From positions 1-64,000 of the forward strand of contig JBGSYC010000200.1 in assembly GCA_041751095.1 (NCBI GenBank): a DNA stretch of 64,000 nucleotides. The letters run 5' to 3'. The notes beneath the pieces were generated by a model. That model worked only from the letters and a program-made list of their open reading frames with translations. It was not told the origin of the DNA and did no database searches. Below, one piece after another: positions 34,526 to 44,590 of this stretch. The position numbers and the translations under genes were made by a program. Origin of the DNA: JADCRZ01 sp041751095. GTDB taxonomy: Bacteria > Bacteroidota > Bacteroidia > Chitinophagales > Chitinophagaceae. Within the stretch, counting starts at the first letter, position 1, and the number at the start of each line of letters is the position of its first letter.

Positions 34526-35932
34526 ATGTTGCAAATTAACGACATAAAGAAAGTGTATTTTATAGGGATAGGCGGAATAGGAATGAGCGCCCTGGCCAGA
34601 TACTTCCATTCAAAGAAGTGCGTTGTTAGCGGTTTCGATAAAACTGTTACCCCTTTGACAAAAGCTCTTGAGGAAAGCGGCATTCCTGTGCATTACGATG
34701 ATAACCCTTCGCTGATCCCAAAAGATGTACAACTTGTCGTATACACTCCTGCAATACCTGCGGGTCACATGGGGCTCAACTTTTACAGAACGGGCGGATA
34801 TCCGGTATTGAAAAGAAGCGAAGTGCTTGAATTGATCAGCAGCAGCTCGTTTAACATATGCGTTGCCGGAACACATGGCAAGACCACTATTACTACAATG
34901 ATCGCTCATATTCTCAGGCACAGCGAATATGGCTGCAACGCATTCCTTGGCGGCATCTCCACCAATTATAATACAAACTTCTGGAGCAGTCCCCGGAACG
35001 TTTGTGTAATAGAAGCAGATGAATACGACAGGAGCTTCCTGCGCCTGCATCCTGACGTTGCCATCATTAGCGCAATGGATGCAGACCATCTTGACATTTA
35101 TGGAACTGAGAAAGCCCTGCAGGCTGCATTCACGGAGTTCAGCACAAGAGTTAAAAAAGGTGGATTGCTGATTACCAGGTTTGGTTTGAAAACCTTCTGC
35201 AATTCAGATGAACACGGGCATCTCACATACAGTTTGCAAAATGAAAGCGCCGGCGTATATGCGGCAAACATACAGATGAACCAAGGCAGTTACAGGTTTG
35301 ATGTGATGATGAAAGGCAATATGCTGGACGACATTATCCTGAATATGGGAGGCATGCACAACGTTGAAAATACGGTTGCAGCCATAGCTGTCGCTCATCA
35401 TCTTGGCATTGAAAATAGAAAGATAAAGGCTGCAGTGGAAGCTTTTCAGGGTGTTAAGAGGAGGTTTGAATACATCATTAAAAATAACAGCGTGGTGTTT
35501 ATCGATGACTATGCCCATCATCCAGAAGAACTGAGGGCTTTGCTCTCCGGTGCTCAAACACTTTTTCCGGGGAAGAAGTGTACACTGATATTTCAACCCC
35601 ACCTTTTTACCAGAACCAGGGATTTTGCGGATGAATTTGCCGTAAGCCTTGACATGGCAGACGAAGTGATCTTACTCCCCATCTACCCGGCAAGGGAGTT
35701 GCCCCTTGAAGGCGTGACCAGTGAGATGATCCTTGACAAAATGACGAACAGGAATAAATCGGCAATGAATAAAGAAGAATGCCTCGGTTATTTGCAGAAT
35801 GAGTACATCCGTGAATTAGATACAGAAGCAGGCGCCCTCTTAATAACTGCAGGTGCAGGAGATATTGATACCATGGTAGAACCAATTAAGCTCATTATTG
35901 AAAAAAAACATTCACAGCTGGGGGAGGATTAA
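34526..35932 (+). CDS. murC: UDP-MurNAc L-alanine ligase MurC
   Basis: The 468-residue Mur ligase has the N-terminal GIGGIGMSALARYF motif, the ATP loop VAGTHGKTTITTMIAH near residue 112, EADEYDRSFLRL and the DDYAHHPEELRALL block of the C-terminal half, all diagnostic of MurC. It joins L-Ala to UDP-MurNAc. It begins nine bases after murG. Confidence 0.96.
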   Translation: MLQINDIKKVYFIGIGGIGMSALARYFHSKKCVVSGFDKTVTPLTKALEESGIPVHYDDNPSLIPKDVQLVVYTPAIPAGHMGLNFYRTGGYPVLKRSEVLELISSSSFNICVAGTHGKTTITTMIAHILRHSEYGCNAFLGGISTNYNTNFWSSPRNVCVIEADEYDRSFLRLHPDVAIISAMDADHLDIYGTEKALQAAFTEFSTRVKKGGLLITRFGLKTFCNSDEHGHLTYSLQNESAGVYAANIQMNQGSYRFDVMMKGNMLDDIILNMGGMHNVENTVAAIAVAHHLGIENRKIKAAVEAFQGVKRRFEYIIKNNSVVFIDDYAHHPEELRALLSGAQTLFPGKKCTLIFQPHLFTRTRDFADEFAVSLDMADEVILLPIYPARELPLEGVTSEMILDKMTNRNKSAMNKEECLGYLQNEYIRELDTEAGALLITAGAGDIDTMVEPIKLIIEKKHSQLGED

Positions 35933-35948
35933 GCTGTAATTCTTATTA

Positions 35949-36917
35949 ATGAACATTAAAAAAAATATAGGAAATATACTATTGACGTTGTTCTGGCTTG
36001 TGCTCGGCACCGGAGTGCTGGTATTGCTGGTTGCCGCTATGAACATTAAAGCGCATAAGCGCTGTAAAAAGATGGAGATCGATATTTCCGGCGTAAGGCA
36101 TTTCTTATTTCTGAACAGGAAAGACGTTGAAAACATCGTGACAGATGGCGGCATCAGTCATCCTGAAGGAAAGGCTATCAGGGATTTTGATTTACACCGT
36201 TTGGAAGGTATACTCGAAAAAAATGTGTGGGTAAAGGATGCTGAATTATTTTTTGACAATAACCAGGTGTTACATATAAAATTGCTGGAAAGAGAACCTG
36301 TAGCAAGGATATTCTCTAAAAATGGCACATCATTTTATATAGACAGCAGCGGATTCAGAATGCCTCTTAGCAATAAACTGACTGTGAAATTACCTGTGTT
36401 TACCGGTTTTCCCGTGCAACGTTTGCGATTGCGGGGAGCCGACAGCGTGTTAATGAAACACATCAAAGGGATCAGCCAATTTATCAGGGAAGATAAATTC
36501 TGGATGGCCCAAATCGCGCAGGTAGACATCACCCCGTCATATACGTTCGAGATGATACCCGTCGTAGGCAATCATATCATTGAATTTGGCAACGGTGAAA
36601 ATTACGAAAGCAAGTTCAGGCGGTTGTTTGTTTTTTACAGGCAGGTGCTCAGCCAGGCAGGCCTCACTCTTTACAACCGGGTGAATGTTGAATTTGATCA
36701 GCAGGTAGTTGGAAAGAAGGGAGGTGTTGCAAAAATAGATTCCCTGAGAGCAATGAAGAACATCCGGAAAATGATTGATAACGCGAGAAAAGCTGCGGAG
36801 GATTCCATGATGATCAATGCTGGTAAAGCGGAAGATGACACGAAGCAAATACCGCCTTCGGCTGTTGGTGACCGTGGGAAGCATCAGAAAGCGCGGTTAA
36901 CGAAGAGGAACCCTTAA
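35949..36917 (+). CDS. ftsQ: Cell-division protein FtsQ (C-terminus possibly frameshifted)
   Basis: The 322-residue protein has one N-terminal transmembrane helix (ILLTLFWLVLGTGVLVLLVAAM), a POTRA-like domain with ISGVRHFLFLNRKDVENIV and WVKDAELFFDNNQVLHIKLLEREPVARIF, then the FtsQ beta domain. It links FtsL/FtsB-type partners to FtsW-FtsI. The last 15-20 residues (GKHQKARLTKRNP) look unlike the preceding acidic tail. Another frame, open from about 36873 to a TAG at 37031, continues an acidic tail (EASESAVNEEEPL, then a Gly/Thr/Asn stretch). One missing base in the GGG near 36877 would explain this. Confidence 0.9.
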   Translation: MNIKKNIGNILLTLFWLVLGTGVLVLLVAAMNIKAHKRCKKMEIDISGVRHFLFLNRKDVENIVTDGGISHPEGKAIRDFDLHRLEGILEKNVWVKDAELFFDNNQVLHIKLLEREPVARIFSKNGTSFYIDSSGFRMPLSNKLTVKLPVFTGFPVQRLRLRGADSVLMKHIKGISQFIREDKFWMAQIAQVDITPSYTFEMIPVVGNHIIEFGNGENYESKFRRLFVFYRQVLSQAGLTLYNRVNVEFDQQVVGKKGGVAKIDSLRAMKNIRKMIDNARKAAEDSMMINAGKAEDDTKQIPPSAVGDRGKHQKARLTKRNP

Positions 36918-37147
36918 CTGGTCATCGGTCTGAGATTGATGCTTCGCAGGCAATTTCGGGCGGCACGAAAACGAACGGCGGCGAGAAAAGTGCTCAAACA
37001 CCAAAAGCAGTAATGCAATTGAATGATCATTAGAAGAAAGTCAGCGCGTGACTGTGGAGGGGGAATGATTATAAACACTGTTGGATTGAAAACAATTAGA
37101 AAGGTTTGCAAAGGCTGGAAAACGGAACAACTAAAACAATATAAATT

Positions 37148-38521
37148 ATGAACAGCGAACAACCCATAATCGTAGGACTCGACATAGGGACTACGAAAAT
37201 TGCTGCCATAGCGGGTCGGAAAAATGAATATGGAAAGTTGGAAATACTCGGCTTTGGTCGTGCGAATTCAAATGGCGTAAAGCACGGACAGGTTTTGAAT
37301 ATCGACGAAACGATCAAGGCAATCCGTATGGCGCTTGACAATTGTTACTCCTCCAATCCGAACCTTGAGATTAGCGAAGTATATGTAGGGATAGCAGGGC
37401 ACCACATCAAGAGCCTTCAAACGAGAGGCGATATCGTAAGGCACGACAATAATGAAGAGATTACCCAGCGTGAAATTGACCAGCTGATTGCTGACCAGTA
37501 CAAAACCTACATCCCCGCAGGTGATCAGATCATTGATGTGATTCCCCAGGAATTTACCGTTGATAACTTTCAAAATATCCCTAATCCTATCGGTTATGGC
37601 GGCGTGAAAGTCGGCGCCAATTTTCACATCATTACTGGTGATAAGAATGCCATTCGTAACATCAACCGTGCGGTGGAAAAGAGCGGTTTAAATACGAAAG
37701 ATATGGTTTTGCAGCCACTGGCGTCTGCCAGTGCAGTTATGGGCAGTGAAGACCTTGAAGCAGGAGTGGCGATTGTAGATATCGGCGGAGGAACTACGGA
37801 TCTTGCTGTTTTTTACGAGGGAATATTGAAGCATACTGCCGTTATACCTTTTGGCGGAGAAAATATTACCAATGATATCAAGACAGGCTTAGGAGTATTG
37901 AAGACACAGGCCGAGCAAATGAAAGTTCAATTCGGTTCTGCCTTGTCGAATGAGGCAAGAGCCAACGCTTTTATCACCATCCCGGGCCTTCGCGGAATGC
38001 CCCCAAAAGAGATCAGTGTTAAAAGCCTTGCCAGCATTATCCAGGCACGCATGAGTGAGATCATGGACTTTGTTTCTTTCCATTTGAAGCAGGTAGGCCT
38101 TGATAACCGCATGTTGAACGGTGGTATAGTGCTAACGGGTGGCGGTTCGCAGCTAAAGCACCTCATTCAACTGACTGAATATGTTACAGGGCTGAATGCC
38201 AGAATAGGGTTTCCCAACGAGCATCTTGCAGGAGGCCATATCGAAGAACTTGCCAAACCAACCTACTCCACCTGTATCGGGTTGATTTTAAAAGGCTACA
38301 GCGATTACGAACATAACCGCAAACAGTTCGAGAACAACGTGAAAAAAGTTGAGGTGCCTGAAAATCTTAAAAAGATTGACGAACCGGAGGTGTCTCCGGT
38401 GATTGCAGAATCGATCAGCGCCGAAAAGATCAAAAACAGGAAAGGGCTTAAGGATTTTTGGGGCAAGTTCAAGGACGGGATCATTGACCTCTTTAAGGAA
38501 GAGGAAGACCTTCACTTATAG
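37148..38521 (+). CDS. ftsA: Cell-division actin homologue FtsA
   Basis: The 457-residue protein has the actin-fold phosphate loops GLDIGTTKIAAIAG at the N-terminus and DIGGGTTDLAVF near residue 215, the 1C domain with VYVGIAGHHIKS, and GGIVLTGGGSQLKHL. The last 15 residues (KDGIIDLFKEEEDL) should form the membrane-targeting amphipathic helix. It tethers FtsZ to the membrane. It lies 230 bases after ftsQ and 50 bases before ftsZ. Confidence 0.95.
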   Translation: MNSEQPIIVGLDIGTTKIAAIAGRKNEYGKLEILGFGRANSNGVKHGQVLNIDETIKAIRMALDNCYSSNPNLEISEVYVGIAGHHIKSLQTRGDIVRHDNNEEITQREIDQLIADQYKTYIPAGDQIIDVIPQEFTVDNFQNIPNPIGYGGVKVGANFHIITGDKNAIRNINRAVEKSGLNTKDMVLQPLASASAVMGSEDLEAGVAIVDIGGGTTDLAVFYEGILKHTAVIPFGGENITNDIKTGLGVLKTQAEQMKVQFGSALSNEARANAFITIPGLRGMPPKEISVKSLASIIQARMSEIMDFVSFHLKQVGLDNRMLNGGIVLTGGGSQLKHLIQLTEYVTGLNARIGFPNEHLAGGHIEELAKPTYSTCIGLILKGYSDYEHNRKQFENNVKKVEVPENLKKIDEPEVSPVIAESISAEKIKNRKGLKDFWGKFKDGIIDLFKEEEDLHL

Positions 38522-38571
38522 ACCAATTTATTATATCGTTTTACTACTAACCAATCATTAAAATTTATCTC

Positions 38572-40602
38572 ATGGAAATTTTAGAACCTATTAAGAGTAA
38601 TGAGATACAAAACTCAGAAATTATGATACACTTCGATTTACCAAAAGAGAAATCATCTATTCTCAAAGTGATAGGTGTAGGCGGTGGAGGTAGCAATGCT
38701 GTAAACCATATGTACAGTCAGAATATTGATGGGGTAAATTTTATCATCTGTAACACGGATGCCCAGGCGATAGCACAAAGCCATGTGCCGAACAAGATCC
38801 AGCTCGGCCCGCACTTAACGCAGGGGCTTGGCGCAGGGGCAAATCCTCAAATCGGCAAGCAGGCTACGGAAGAAAGCCTCGAGGAGATTAAACGCATACT
38901 CGAAGTAAACACCAAGATGGCTTTTATCACGGCCGGTATGGGAGGCGGAACGGGAACGGGCGGCGCTCCTATCATTTCAAAGATTTGTAAAGACCTCGGT
39001 ATACTTACCGTAGGAATTGTAACTACGCCTTTTGCCTATGAAGGTAAAAAACGCCAGCTTCAGGCCGAAGAAGGAATTAACCAGTTAAAACAGTACGTGG
39101 ATACTTTGCTGGTGATCAGCAACGACAAACTCAGGCACCAGTTTGGTAATCTTAAAATGAAAGACGCTTTTGCAAAAGCTGATAATGTATTGGCAACGGC
39201 AGCGAAGTGTATAACGGATGTGATCAACAGCACAGGGCAGATCAACGTTGACTTTGCCGACGTATGTACCGTGATGCGTAATGGGGGAGTAGCAATTCTC
39301 GGCAGCGCCGAAGCCGAAGGTGAAGGCCGCGCACAAAAGGCAATCGAGGAAGCATTAAATTCACCGCTGCTGAATGACAATGACATTCGTGGCGCCAAAT
39401 GGATACTTATCAATATAAACTCTTCGGAAGGAGATGACGAGTTTACAATGGATGAGGTGGAAGTGATCCAGAATTACCTTTTAAGCCATGCAGGCGATGA
39501 AACAGATGTAATTCTTGGTTTGGGGTACGACAGCACGCTTGGGCGTAAGATCGGCATCACCCTTATTGCAACGGGGTTTGAACACAAGAGCCCATTCTAT
39601 AAAAAGGAGGAAAAAAAGCCAGAGCCAAAAAAGGAAGAGAAAATTCTGATGAGCCTTAATTCCGCGGCCGGAGATCAACTTTCATTTGATCAGCCATCGC
39701 GCCCGCTAACATCCGATAACGTATTATACGAGAACAAAGAGAAGTCCGGCGTTGTTGTCCAGGAGAGAATAAAGAAATCTGAAATTATCATTCCCGAAGA
39801 AAAATTGAGCGCCCGGGAAATTGCTTTAATGCCGACACTGGTTGAATCTGAACCTGAAAGCGTGCTTCATCCCAACGGCACTGAAAATCCGGCAGCACAA
39901 ACGGAAGGGCCGGTGGAGAAATATGAACTGGTTTTTTCTCAGACTAACGTCGATGCCCAAGTGCCCAAGGAAGCAGAACCTCCAAAAGCACCAGGCAGCC
40001 ATCCGGATGAAATGGGAAGACGTGTTGAACAAACCCACGTTAGTGACATTCATTACCAGGATGCAAAGGCGCCCGCCTCCGCGGTTTCTGGCGGATATCT
40101 CCTGAAACCTAATAACATCTATGCAGAAGCCAGGCGGGATAACGATCCTGTAACTAAAGAGCCGGCTCCGGCGGGCAATCCTGATCCCCAGCCGGCACTT
40201 GGGCCGATTCAGAAAGAGGATGAACCTTTATTCGAAATGGAGCTCGTCATCAGGGAGGAAGTTCCGTCTGCTACAGACCAGCATGAGGCACGCGAGGTTG
40301 AACCAGATATGCAGCCGCAGGGTGTTGGGAATTTACCTTTGGAAGACGAGGTTGAGGAGCAAAGACGCCGTGCAACGGAAAGGATTCAAAAGCTACGCAA
40401 TTTATCATTCAATGTAAATGGCGGGGATTCCAACAACGAATTTGATGCCGTACCTGCTTATATCCGCCGAAATCTGGAATTGTATAACACGGTTAACAGC
40501 GTAGAAAATTTTTACAGCAATTACACGGTCAAGCCCGATGAAAATAATAAGACTAAGATCAGCACGATAAACACGTTTCTTGATGGGAAAAAACCGGATT
40601 AA
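38572..40602 (+). CDS. ftsZ: Cell-division tubulin FtsZ with a long C-terminal linker
   Basis: At 676 residues it is much longer than E. coli FtsZ (383). Residues 30-345 are the GTPase: GVGGGGSNAVNHM, GGGTGTG at 124-130, and NVDFADVCTVM near the T7 region. Then comes a linker of about 280 residues rich in Glu, Pro and Lys, with little predicted structure. A conserved C-terminal part follows (AVPAYIRRNLELYN and ISTINTFLDGKKPD). Long FtsZ linkers are known in Bacteroidota but this one is at the long end. It is the last dcw gene; a strong terminator follows. Confidence 0.95.
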   Translation: MEILEPIKSNEIQNSEIMIHFDLPKEKSSILKVIGVGGGGSNAVNHMYSQNIDGVNFIICNTDAQAIAQSHVPNKIQLGPHLTQGLGAGANPQIGKQATEESLEEIKRILEVNTKMAFITAGMGGGTGTGGAPIISKICKDLGILTVGIVTTPFAYEGKKRQLQAEEGINQLKQYVDTLLVISNDKLRHQFGNLKMKDAFAKADNVLATAAKCITDVINSTGQINVDFADVCTVMRNGGVAILGSAEAEGEGRAQKAIEEALNSPLLNDNDIRGAKWILININSSEGDDEFTMDEVEVIQNYLLSHAGDETDVILGLGYDSTLGRKIGITLIATGFEHKSPFYKKEEKKPEPKKEEKILMSLNSAAGDQLSFDQPSRPLTSDNVLYENKEKSGVVVQERIKKSEIIIPEEKLSAREIALMPTLVESEPESVLHPNGTENPAAQTEGPVEKYELVFSQTNVDAQVPKEAEPPKAPGSHPDEMGRRVEQTHVSDIHYQDAKAPASAVSGGYLLKPNNIYAEARRDNDPVTKEPAPAGNPDPQPALGPIQKEDEPLFEMELVIREEVPSATDQHEAREVEPDMQPQGVGNLPLEDEVEEQRRRATERIQKLRNLSFNVNGGDSNNEFDAVPAYIRRNLELYNTVNSVENFYSNYTVKPDENNKTKISTINTFLDGKKPD

Positions 40603-40642
40603 GATTTTTCATCCTTATGATTACTCTTGTTTTAGTTGTTCT

Positions 40643-40671
40643 CCCCCCGGACTGCCGGGGGGATTTTTTTT
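40643..40671 (+). terminator. Strong intrinsic terminator of the dcw cluster
   Basis: CCCCCCGG (40643-40650) pairs perfectly with CCGGGGGG (40655-40662) around ACTG, and after A a run of eight T follows. It lies 40 bases after the ftsZ stop. Confidence 0.9.
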
Positions 40672-40821
40672 AGAGGGCTGCGTGTATCTGACAGTGTTGA
40701 TTTAGCTTTAAGCTTTTTTGGGGGCTATTGATGTAGTCATCGGAAGAGCGGAACAGATGTTTATTAGGTGCAACATTGACCCGGATTTATTGTAATATCA
40801 GGTTACATAAATTACCATTGC

Positions 40822-41766
40822 ATGGAGACAGTATTAATAACCGGTGGCACAGGTTTGATCGGGAAAGCACTGACAGCAATGCTCGTCAAAGAAGGTTACC
40901 AGGTGATCATTTTTACCCGTGATTCTTCTGCGGGCAAACAACGCCCCGAAGCAAACGTCACTTACGTCAAATGGTTTCCGGAAAGAGACATCATTGACCC
41001 TCCCGCTATTCAACAGGCTGATTATATCGTTCACCTTGCCGGTGCCGGCGTTGCCGACAAGCGCTGGACCTCCGCACGCAAAAAAGAAATATCTGAAAGC
41101 AGAACCAAAAGCGGTGCTTTGCTTGTAAAAGCTTTGCAGGAAAATGCAAACAAGGTAAAAGCGGTAATAAGTTCATCAGCCATCGGGTGGTACGGAGCTG
41201 ACCCGGTCATCCCTAATCCAAAGCCATTCAGCGAAAGCGACCCTCCGGATACCGGATTTCTTGGAGTGACGTGCAGGCTTTGGGAAGAAAGCATTCATCC
41301 CGTTGCCTTACTAAACAAGCGGCTGGTGTTTTTGCGTACAGGTATCGTGTTAAGCAACAATGGTGGCGCGTTGAACGAATTCAAAAAGCCGCTTCGATTT
41401 AAAGTTGCCACAATTTTAGGAAGCGGCAGGCAGGTGATCAGCTGGATACACATTACCGATCTATGCCGCATGTATCTTGAAGCCATCAAAAACGAATTGA
41501 TCAGCGGGTGTTATAATGCCGTTACGCCGAATCCTGTCAGTAATAAAGAATTGACTCTGTGGCTGGCAAGATCAATGAAGATGGAATGGTTTTTGCCAGT
41601 GCATGTCCCTTCGTTTATATTAAAGTTTGCTATAGGCGAAATGAGTGAGGAAGTTTTGAAGAGCGCTACAGTGAGTGGTGCAAAGATCGGGAAAACAGGG
41701 TTTCACTTCCTTTATCCTACTATTGAAAGCGCCCTGAACCACATCATAAAAACGCCGTCGGTTTAA
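40822..41766 (+). CDS. TIGR01777-family NAD-dependent epimerase (YfcH/SulA-like)
   Basis: The 314-residue short-chain dehydrogenase-like protein begins TVLITGGTGLIGKALTAML, the nucleotide loop. It has YIVHLAGAGVADKRW, ISSSAIGWYG in the active-site region and the C-terminal DUF1731-like part. Family members (YfcH) have no proven substrate. Alone and convergent with the M16 protease pair. Confidence 0.9.
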   Translation: METVLITGGTGLIGKALTAMLVKEGYQVIIFTRDSSAGKQRPEANVTYVKWFPERDIIDPPAIQQADYIVHLAGAGVADKRWTSARKKEISESRTKSGALLVKALQENANKVKAVISSSAIGWYGADPVIPNPKPFSESDPPDTGFLGVTCRLWEESIHPVALLNKRLVFLRTGIVLSNNGGALNEFKKPLRFKVATILGSGRQVISWIHITDLCRMYLEAIKNELISGCYNAVTPNPVSNKELTLWLARSMKMEWFLPVHVPSFILKFAIGEMSEEVLKSATVSGAKIGKTGFHFLYPTIESALNHIIKTPSV

Positions 41767-41839
41767 CCCGGTAAGCATGTGCTTGTGCCCGATGAAAGGC
41801 ATCACTATAGTCCTTCTCAGGGCGCCTGTAAGTGTAGTT

Positions 41840-43207
41840 TTATTTCTTTCTTGTTTTATCTAATGTCGACTCAGGGAGCTTTTCTTTTAGAGCAGTGCCA
41901 GGGGTATATAATTTAGCATCTACCTTTCCCGGGTCGCCCATGTACACCCATGTGAGGTTAGTGACGTATTTATTAAAAACTCTGTTGAGGTCAGCCGCAG
42001 TCAGTGATTTCATATCGTCGTTCAAAGTGATTGCCCGCCGCCAGTTGTCATGCAAAACCTCATTGCTTGCGAGTTCAGATGCCTGTGCACCATTTGTTTC
42101 CAGCCGGGAATAATACCTTGTTATGTAGGTATTTTTCATATTTTTTACCTCGTCCTCTTTAAATCCTTCTTTCCTCGTTTTTTCTACGAGGTTGCTGATC
42201 ACACCGATATATTTATTGGGGTCTGTTGTTGATACGAAAATGTTAGCAGATGGCGAAAGCCCGCTTGCGAAATAAGAATAAGGTGCGTAAGAAAGCCCGC
42301 TGTTCGTTCTGACTTCAAGGAACTGCCGGTCAGAGAATATGCGCATGGCTAAAAGGAACGCGTTATAATCATCCGTACCGGGCGGTGGCGCGCCTGTTAC
42401 CGCTTGTATGTAGTTGGTGGCAAAATCTTTTTTCTCAGATATGAACGTGGTTTGCCTGGGAGAATATGCTTCTTTTCTGGAGGTGAATTTTTTACCGGCA
42501 GGAATAACAGCCAGTAGTGCTTTTACTTTGTTTTCAATGTCTGCACGTTGAACTTCCCCTGCTACTACAATGATCATTCTCGAGCGGGTCAGCAAATTTT
42601 TATAGTAATCCTTTGCTTCCTGTGCCGTTAGCCTGCTTACGGTTTCCTCCGTGCCCTCAGGAATTTTGGCGTAATCTTTTCCTGCAAAAGCTGTTTGCCG
42701 GGCGTATTTGGAAATAGCATAATCCGGTTCCGAAGCCCGCGCCTTTAAATTGTTTATCGCATCCTGTTTGATGCGATTAAATTCTTTTTCATCAAAGCGG
42801 GGAAGTGTAATTGCATCAACATATAAAGGCCACACCGTTTCAAAATCACCTTTGATGCAGTTCATATTGAAAGAGGCATAGTCCATGCCGGTATAACCAT
42901 ACACCCGCGCACTTACTTTGTCGAGTTTATTTTTAAAAGAATTTTTATCATCCTTTATGGTGCCACATTCAACGAGTGCATTGATGGCGAGGCTTTCAAT
43001 CCCGTCTTTTCCCGGAGCGTAATTCTGAACACCCCCTTTGAGAACAGTTTGAATTTCGACAATTTCGTTTCCGGTTGGTTGTACGATTACTTTAACCCCT
43101 TCGATGTTCATTTCGTAAGGTGCTTTTATCTGTGCGGCAACGATTAAGGTGGAAGTAACAAAGATTGAAGCTGTAAAGATGCCTTTTAAACATATCAGCG
43201 TTCGCAT
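41840..43207 (-). CDS. M16 zinc-protease family, inactive partner
   Basis: The 455-residue secreted protein (signal peptide to AAQIKA) has the insulinase/M16B fold but no HxxEH metal motif; its equivalent segment reads ESLAINALVECGT. It keeps the R/Y-type substrate-binding region (FLEVRTNSGLSYAPYSYFA). In bacterial M16B pairs an inactive subunit of this type pairs with an active one. It follows the active subunit gene after 15 bases. The two are probably made together in the periplasm. Confidence 0.88.
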   Translation of the reverse strand: MRTLICLKGIFTASIFVTSTLIVAAQIKAPYEMNIEGVKVIVQPTGNEIVEIQTVLKGGVQNYAPGKDGIESLAINALVECGTIKDDKNSFKNKLDKVSARVYGYTGMDYASFNMNCIKGDFETVWPLYVDAITLPRFDEKEFNRIKQDAINNLKARASEPDYAISKYARQTAFAGKDYAKIPEGTEETVSRLTAQEAKDYYKNLLTRSRMIIVVAGEVQRADIENKVKALLAVIPAGKKFTSRKEAYSPRQTTFISEKKDFATNYIQAVTGAPPPGTDDYNAFLLAMRIFSDRQFLEVRTNSGLSYAPYSYFASGLSPSANIFVSTTDPNKYIGVISNLVEKTRKEGFKEDEVKNMKNTYITRYYSRLETNGAQASELASNEVLHDNWRRAITLNDDMKSLTAADLNRVFNKYVTNLTWVYMGDPGKVDAKLYTPGTALKEKLPESTLDKTRKK

Positions 43208-43222
43208 GTCGGTAAATTGAAA

Positions 43223-44590
43223 TTATAAATTTGGTTTGAAGAATTCACCCGCCTTTGCGGTTTTATTCATTTCCGGGTTAATGATCATTCCGGCTACATA
43301 TGGTTTACCCGTAATGTATTTGGTGACATATCTTTTTATGTCATCCCTGCTCACCCGCTGGCAGTTTTTTTCGTAATCAGTCTGGTAATCAAGGGAAGTG
43401 CTGGCCCACCAGAAAGTCAGCTGCCCCGGAAGCGAAGACGGTTTTTCTTTTTTGCGTATCTCATCTCTGAGCATGATCTGTTTGGCAGTGGCCAGCTGTT
43501 CATTGGTGAAGTAATCGTCATCGCCCCACATCTTTATCTGTTTCATTGTTTCCTCGTAACATTCCTTTATCCTGTTTGGATTAGGCATTATAAAGACACT
43601 TATGGGCCCGACAAACTTACTGGTTTGATAACCAACGGAAGCCGTGGTTGCCAATCCCTTATCAACCAGCGCCTGCTGCCACTTCGAAGAGTTCAGGCCG
43701 AGTATTGTAGAAAAAACGTCGGCTGCAACGGTTGCCGCTGAATCATTGCGGTAGTCGGGGCCCTGCCAGTAGAAACTTTCATATGGAGTCTGTGCAATAG
43801 AAGATTCTTTGACAAAATATTCTGTTGATTTAAGCGGAGGCAATTCAGGCACCGGGTATTTTACGTGAGGATCAAACCCGCTCGAAGGCCATTCGCCAAA
43901 AACGGATCTGGCGAGTTGAAAAGCTTCCGGGTGTTTAACATCTCCGCAGATCACCAGTATCGAATTGTTGGGATGATAATATTTTTCTTTGATCATCATC
44001 ATTTTTTCAGGCGTGGCAGTGTTAATGATTTCATGGTCGCCAATGGGGTTTTTCCGGGTAACGAAATCGCCCCAAAGCTTTTTCTGGCATTCATACCAAA
44101 TGGTGAAACCGGGATCGCTTTCTGCGCGTTGAAATTCTCCATCAACGACAGGCCTTTCCTTCTGCATATCCTCCTGCCTGTAGATAGGATACCTCATAGC
44201 CGCATTCATGAATTTCAATCCTGCCTGCAGGCTATCCTTGTTAAAAGTAAAGTAGTAATTAACTCTTTCTTCTGAAGTAGTCCCGTTCCAAATGGCGCCT
44301 AATTCCTGTGTTCTTTTGATGAACTTTTCCTGGTTCGGATAATCTTTGTTTGCTTTAAAGAACATGTGCTCAAACAAATGAGAGAGCCCGCTAAATTCAG
44401 GCCCCTCCGTATAGGCACCGTTCTTAACCGCAATCTCGATCGTTGCTAAGGGAACCTTGTTGTTTTCGATGACAACTACCTCAAGGCCATTATCCAATTT
44501 CTGCCAGTAGTAATGTTGAGGTAGCCGGGGTTGCGCATGCAATGCACCGGTGCTTAGGTACAGCAGTGCTGTAAAGGCGAGGAATTTCAT
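43223..44590 (-). CDS. M16 zinc protease, active subunit
   Basis: The 455-residue secreted protease has a signal peptide (LAFTALLYLSTGALHAQ) and the M16 zinc motif HLFEH in SGLSHLFEHMFFKAN near residue 72, with the downstream glutamate region TSEERVNYYFTF. The C-terminal half is the second M16 domain. It would form a heterodimer with the following gene product and degrade peptides in the periplasm. Confidence 0.92.
   Translation of the reverse strand: MKFLAFTALLYLSTGALHAQPRLPQHYYWQKLDNGLEVVVIENNKVPLATIEIAVKNGAYTEGPEFSGLSHLFEHMFFKANKDYPNQEKFIKRTQELGAIWNGTTSEERVNYYFTFNKDSLQAGLKFMNAAMRYPIYRQEDMQKERPVVDGEFQRAESDPGFTIWYECQKKLWGDFVTRKNPIGDHEIINTATPEKMMMIKEKYYHPNNSILVICGDVKHPEAFQLARSVFGEWPSSGFDPHVKYPVPELPPLKSTEYFVKESSIAQTPYESFYWQGPDYRNDSAATVAADVFSTILGLNSSKWQQALVDKGLATTASVGYQTSKFVGPISVFIMPNPNRIKECYEETMKQIKMWGDDDYFTNEQLATAKQIMLRDEIRKKEKPSSLPGQLTFWWASTSLDYQTDYEKNCQRVSRDDIKRYVTKYITGKPYVAGMIINPEMNKTAKAGEFFKPNL

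Noticed and set aside
36938..37012. 24-codon very basic frame after ftsQ
   Set aside because: It is shorter than, and overlaps, the acidic frame that continues FtsQ, which explains the region better.
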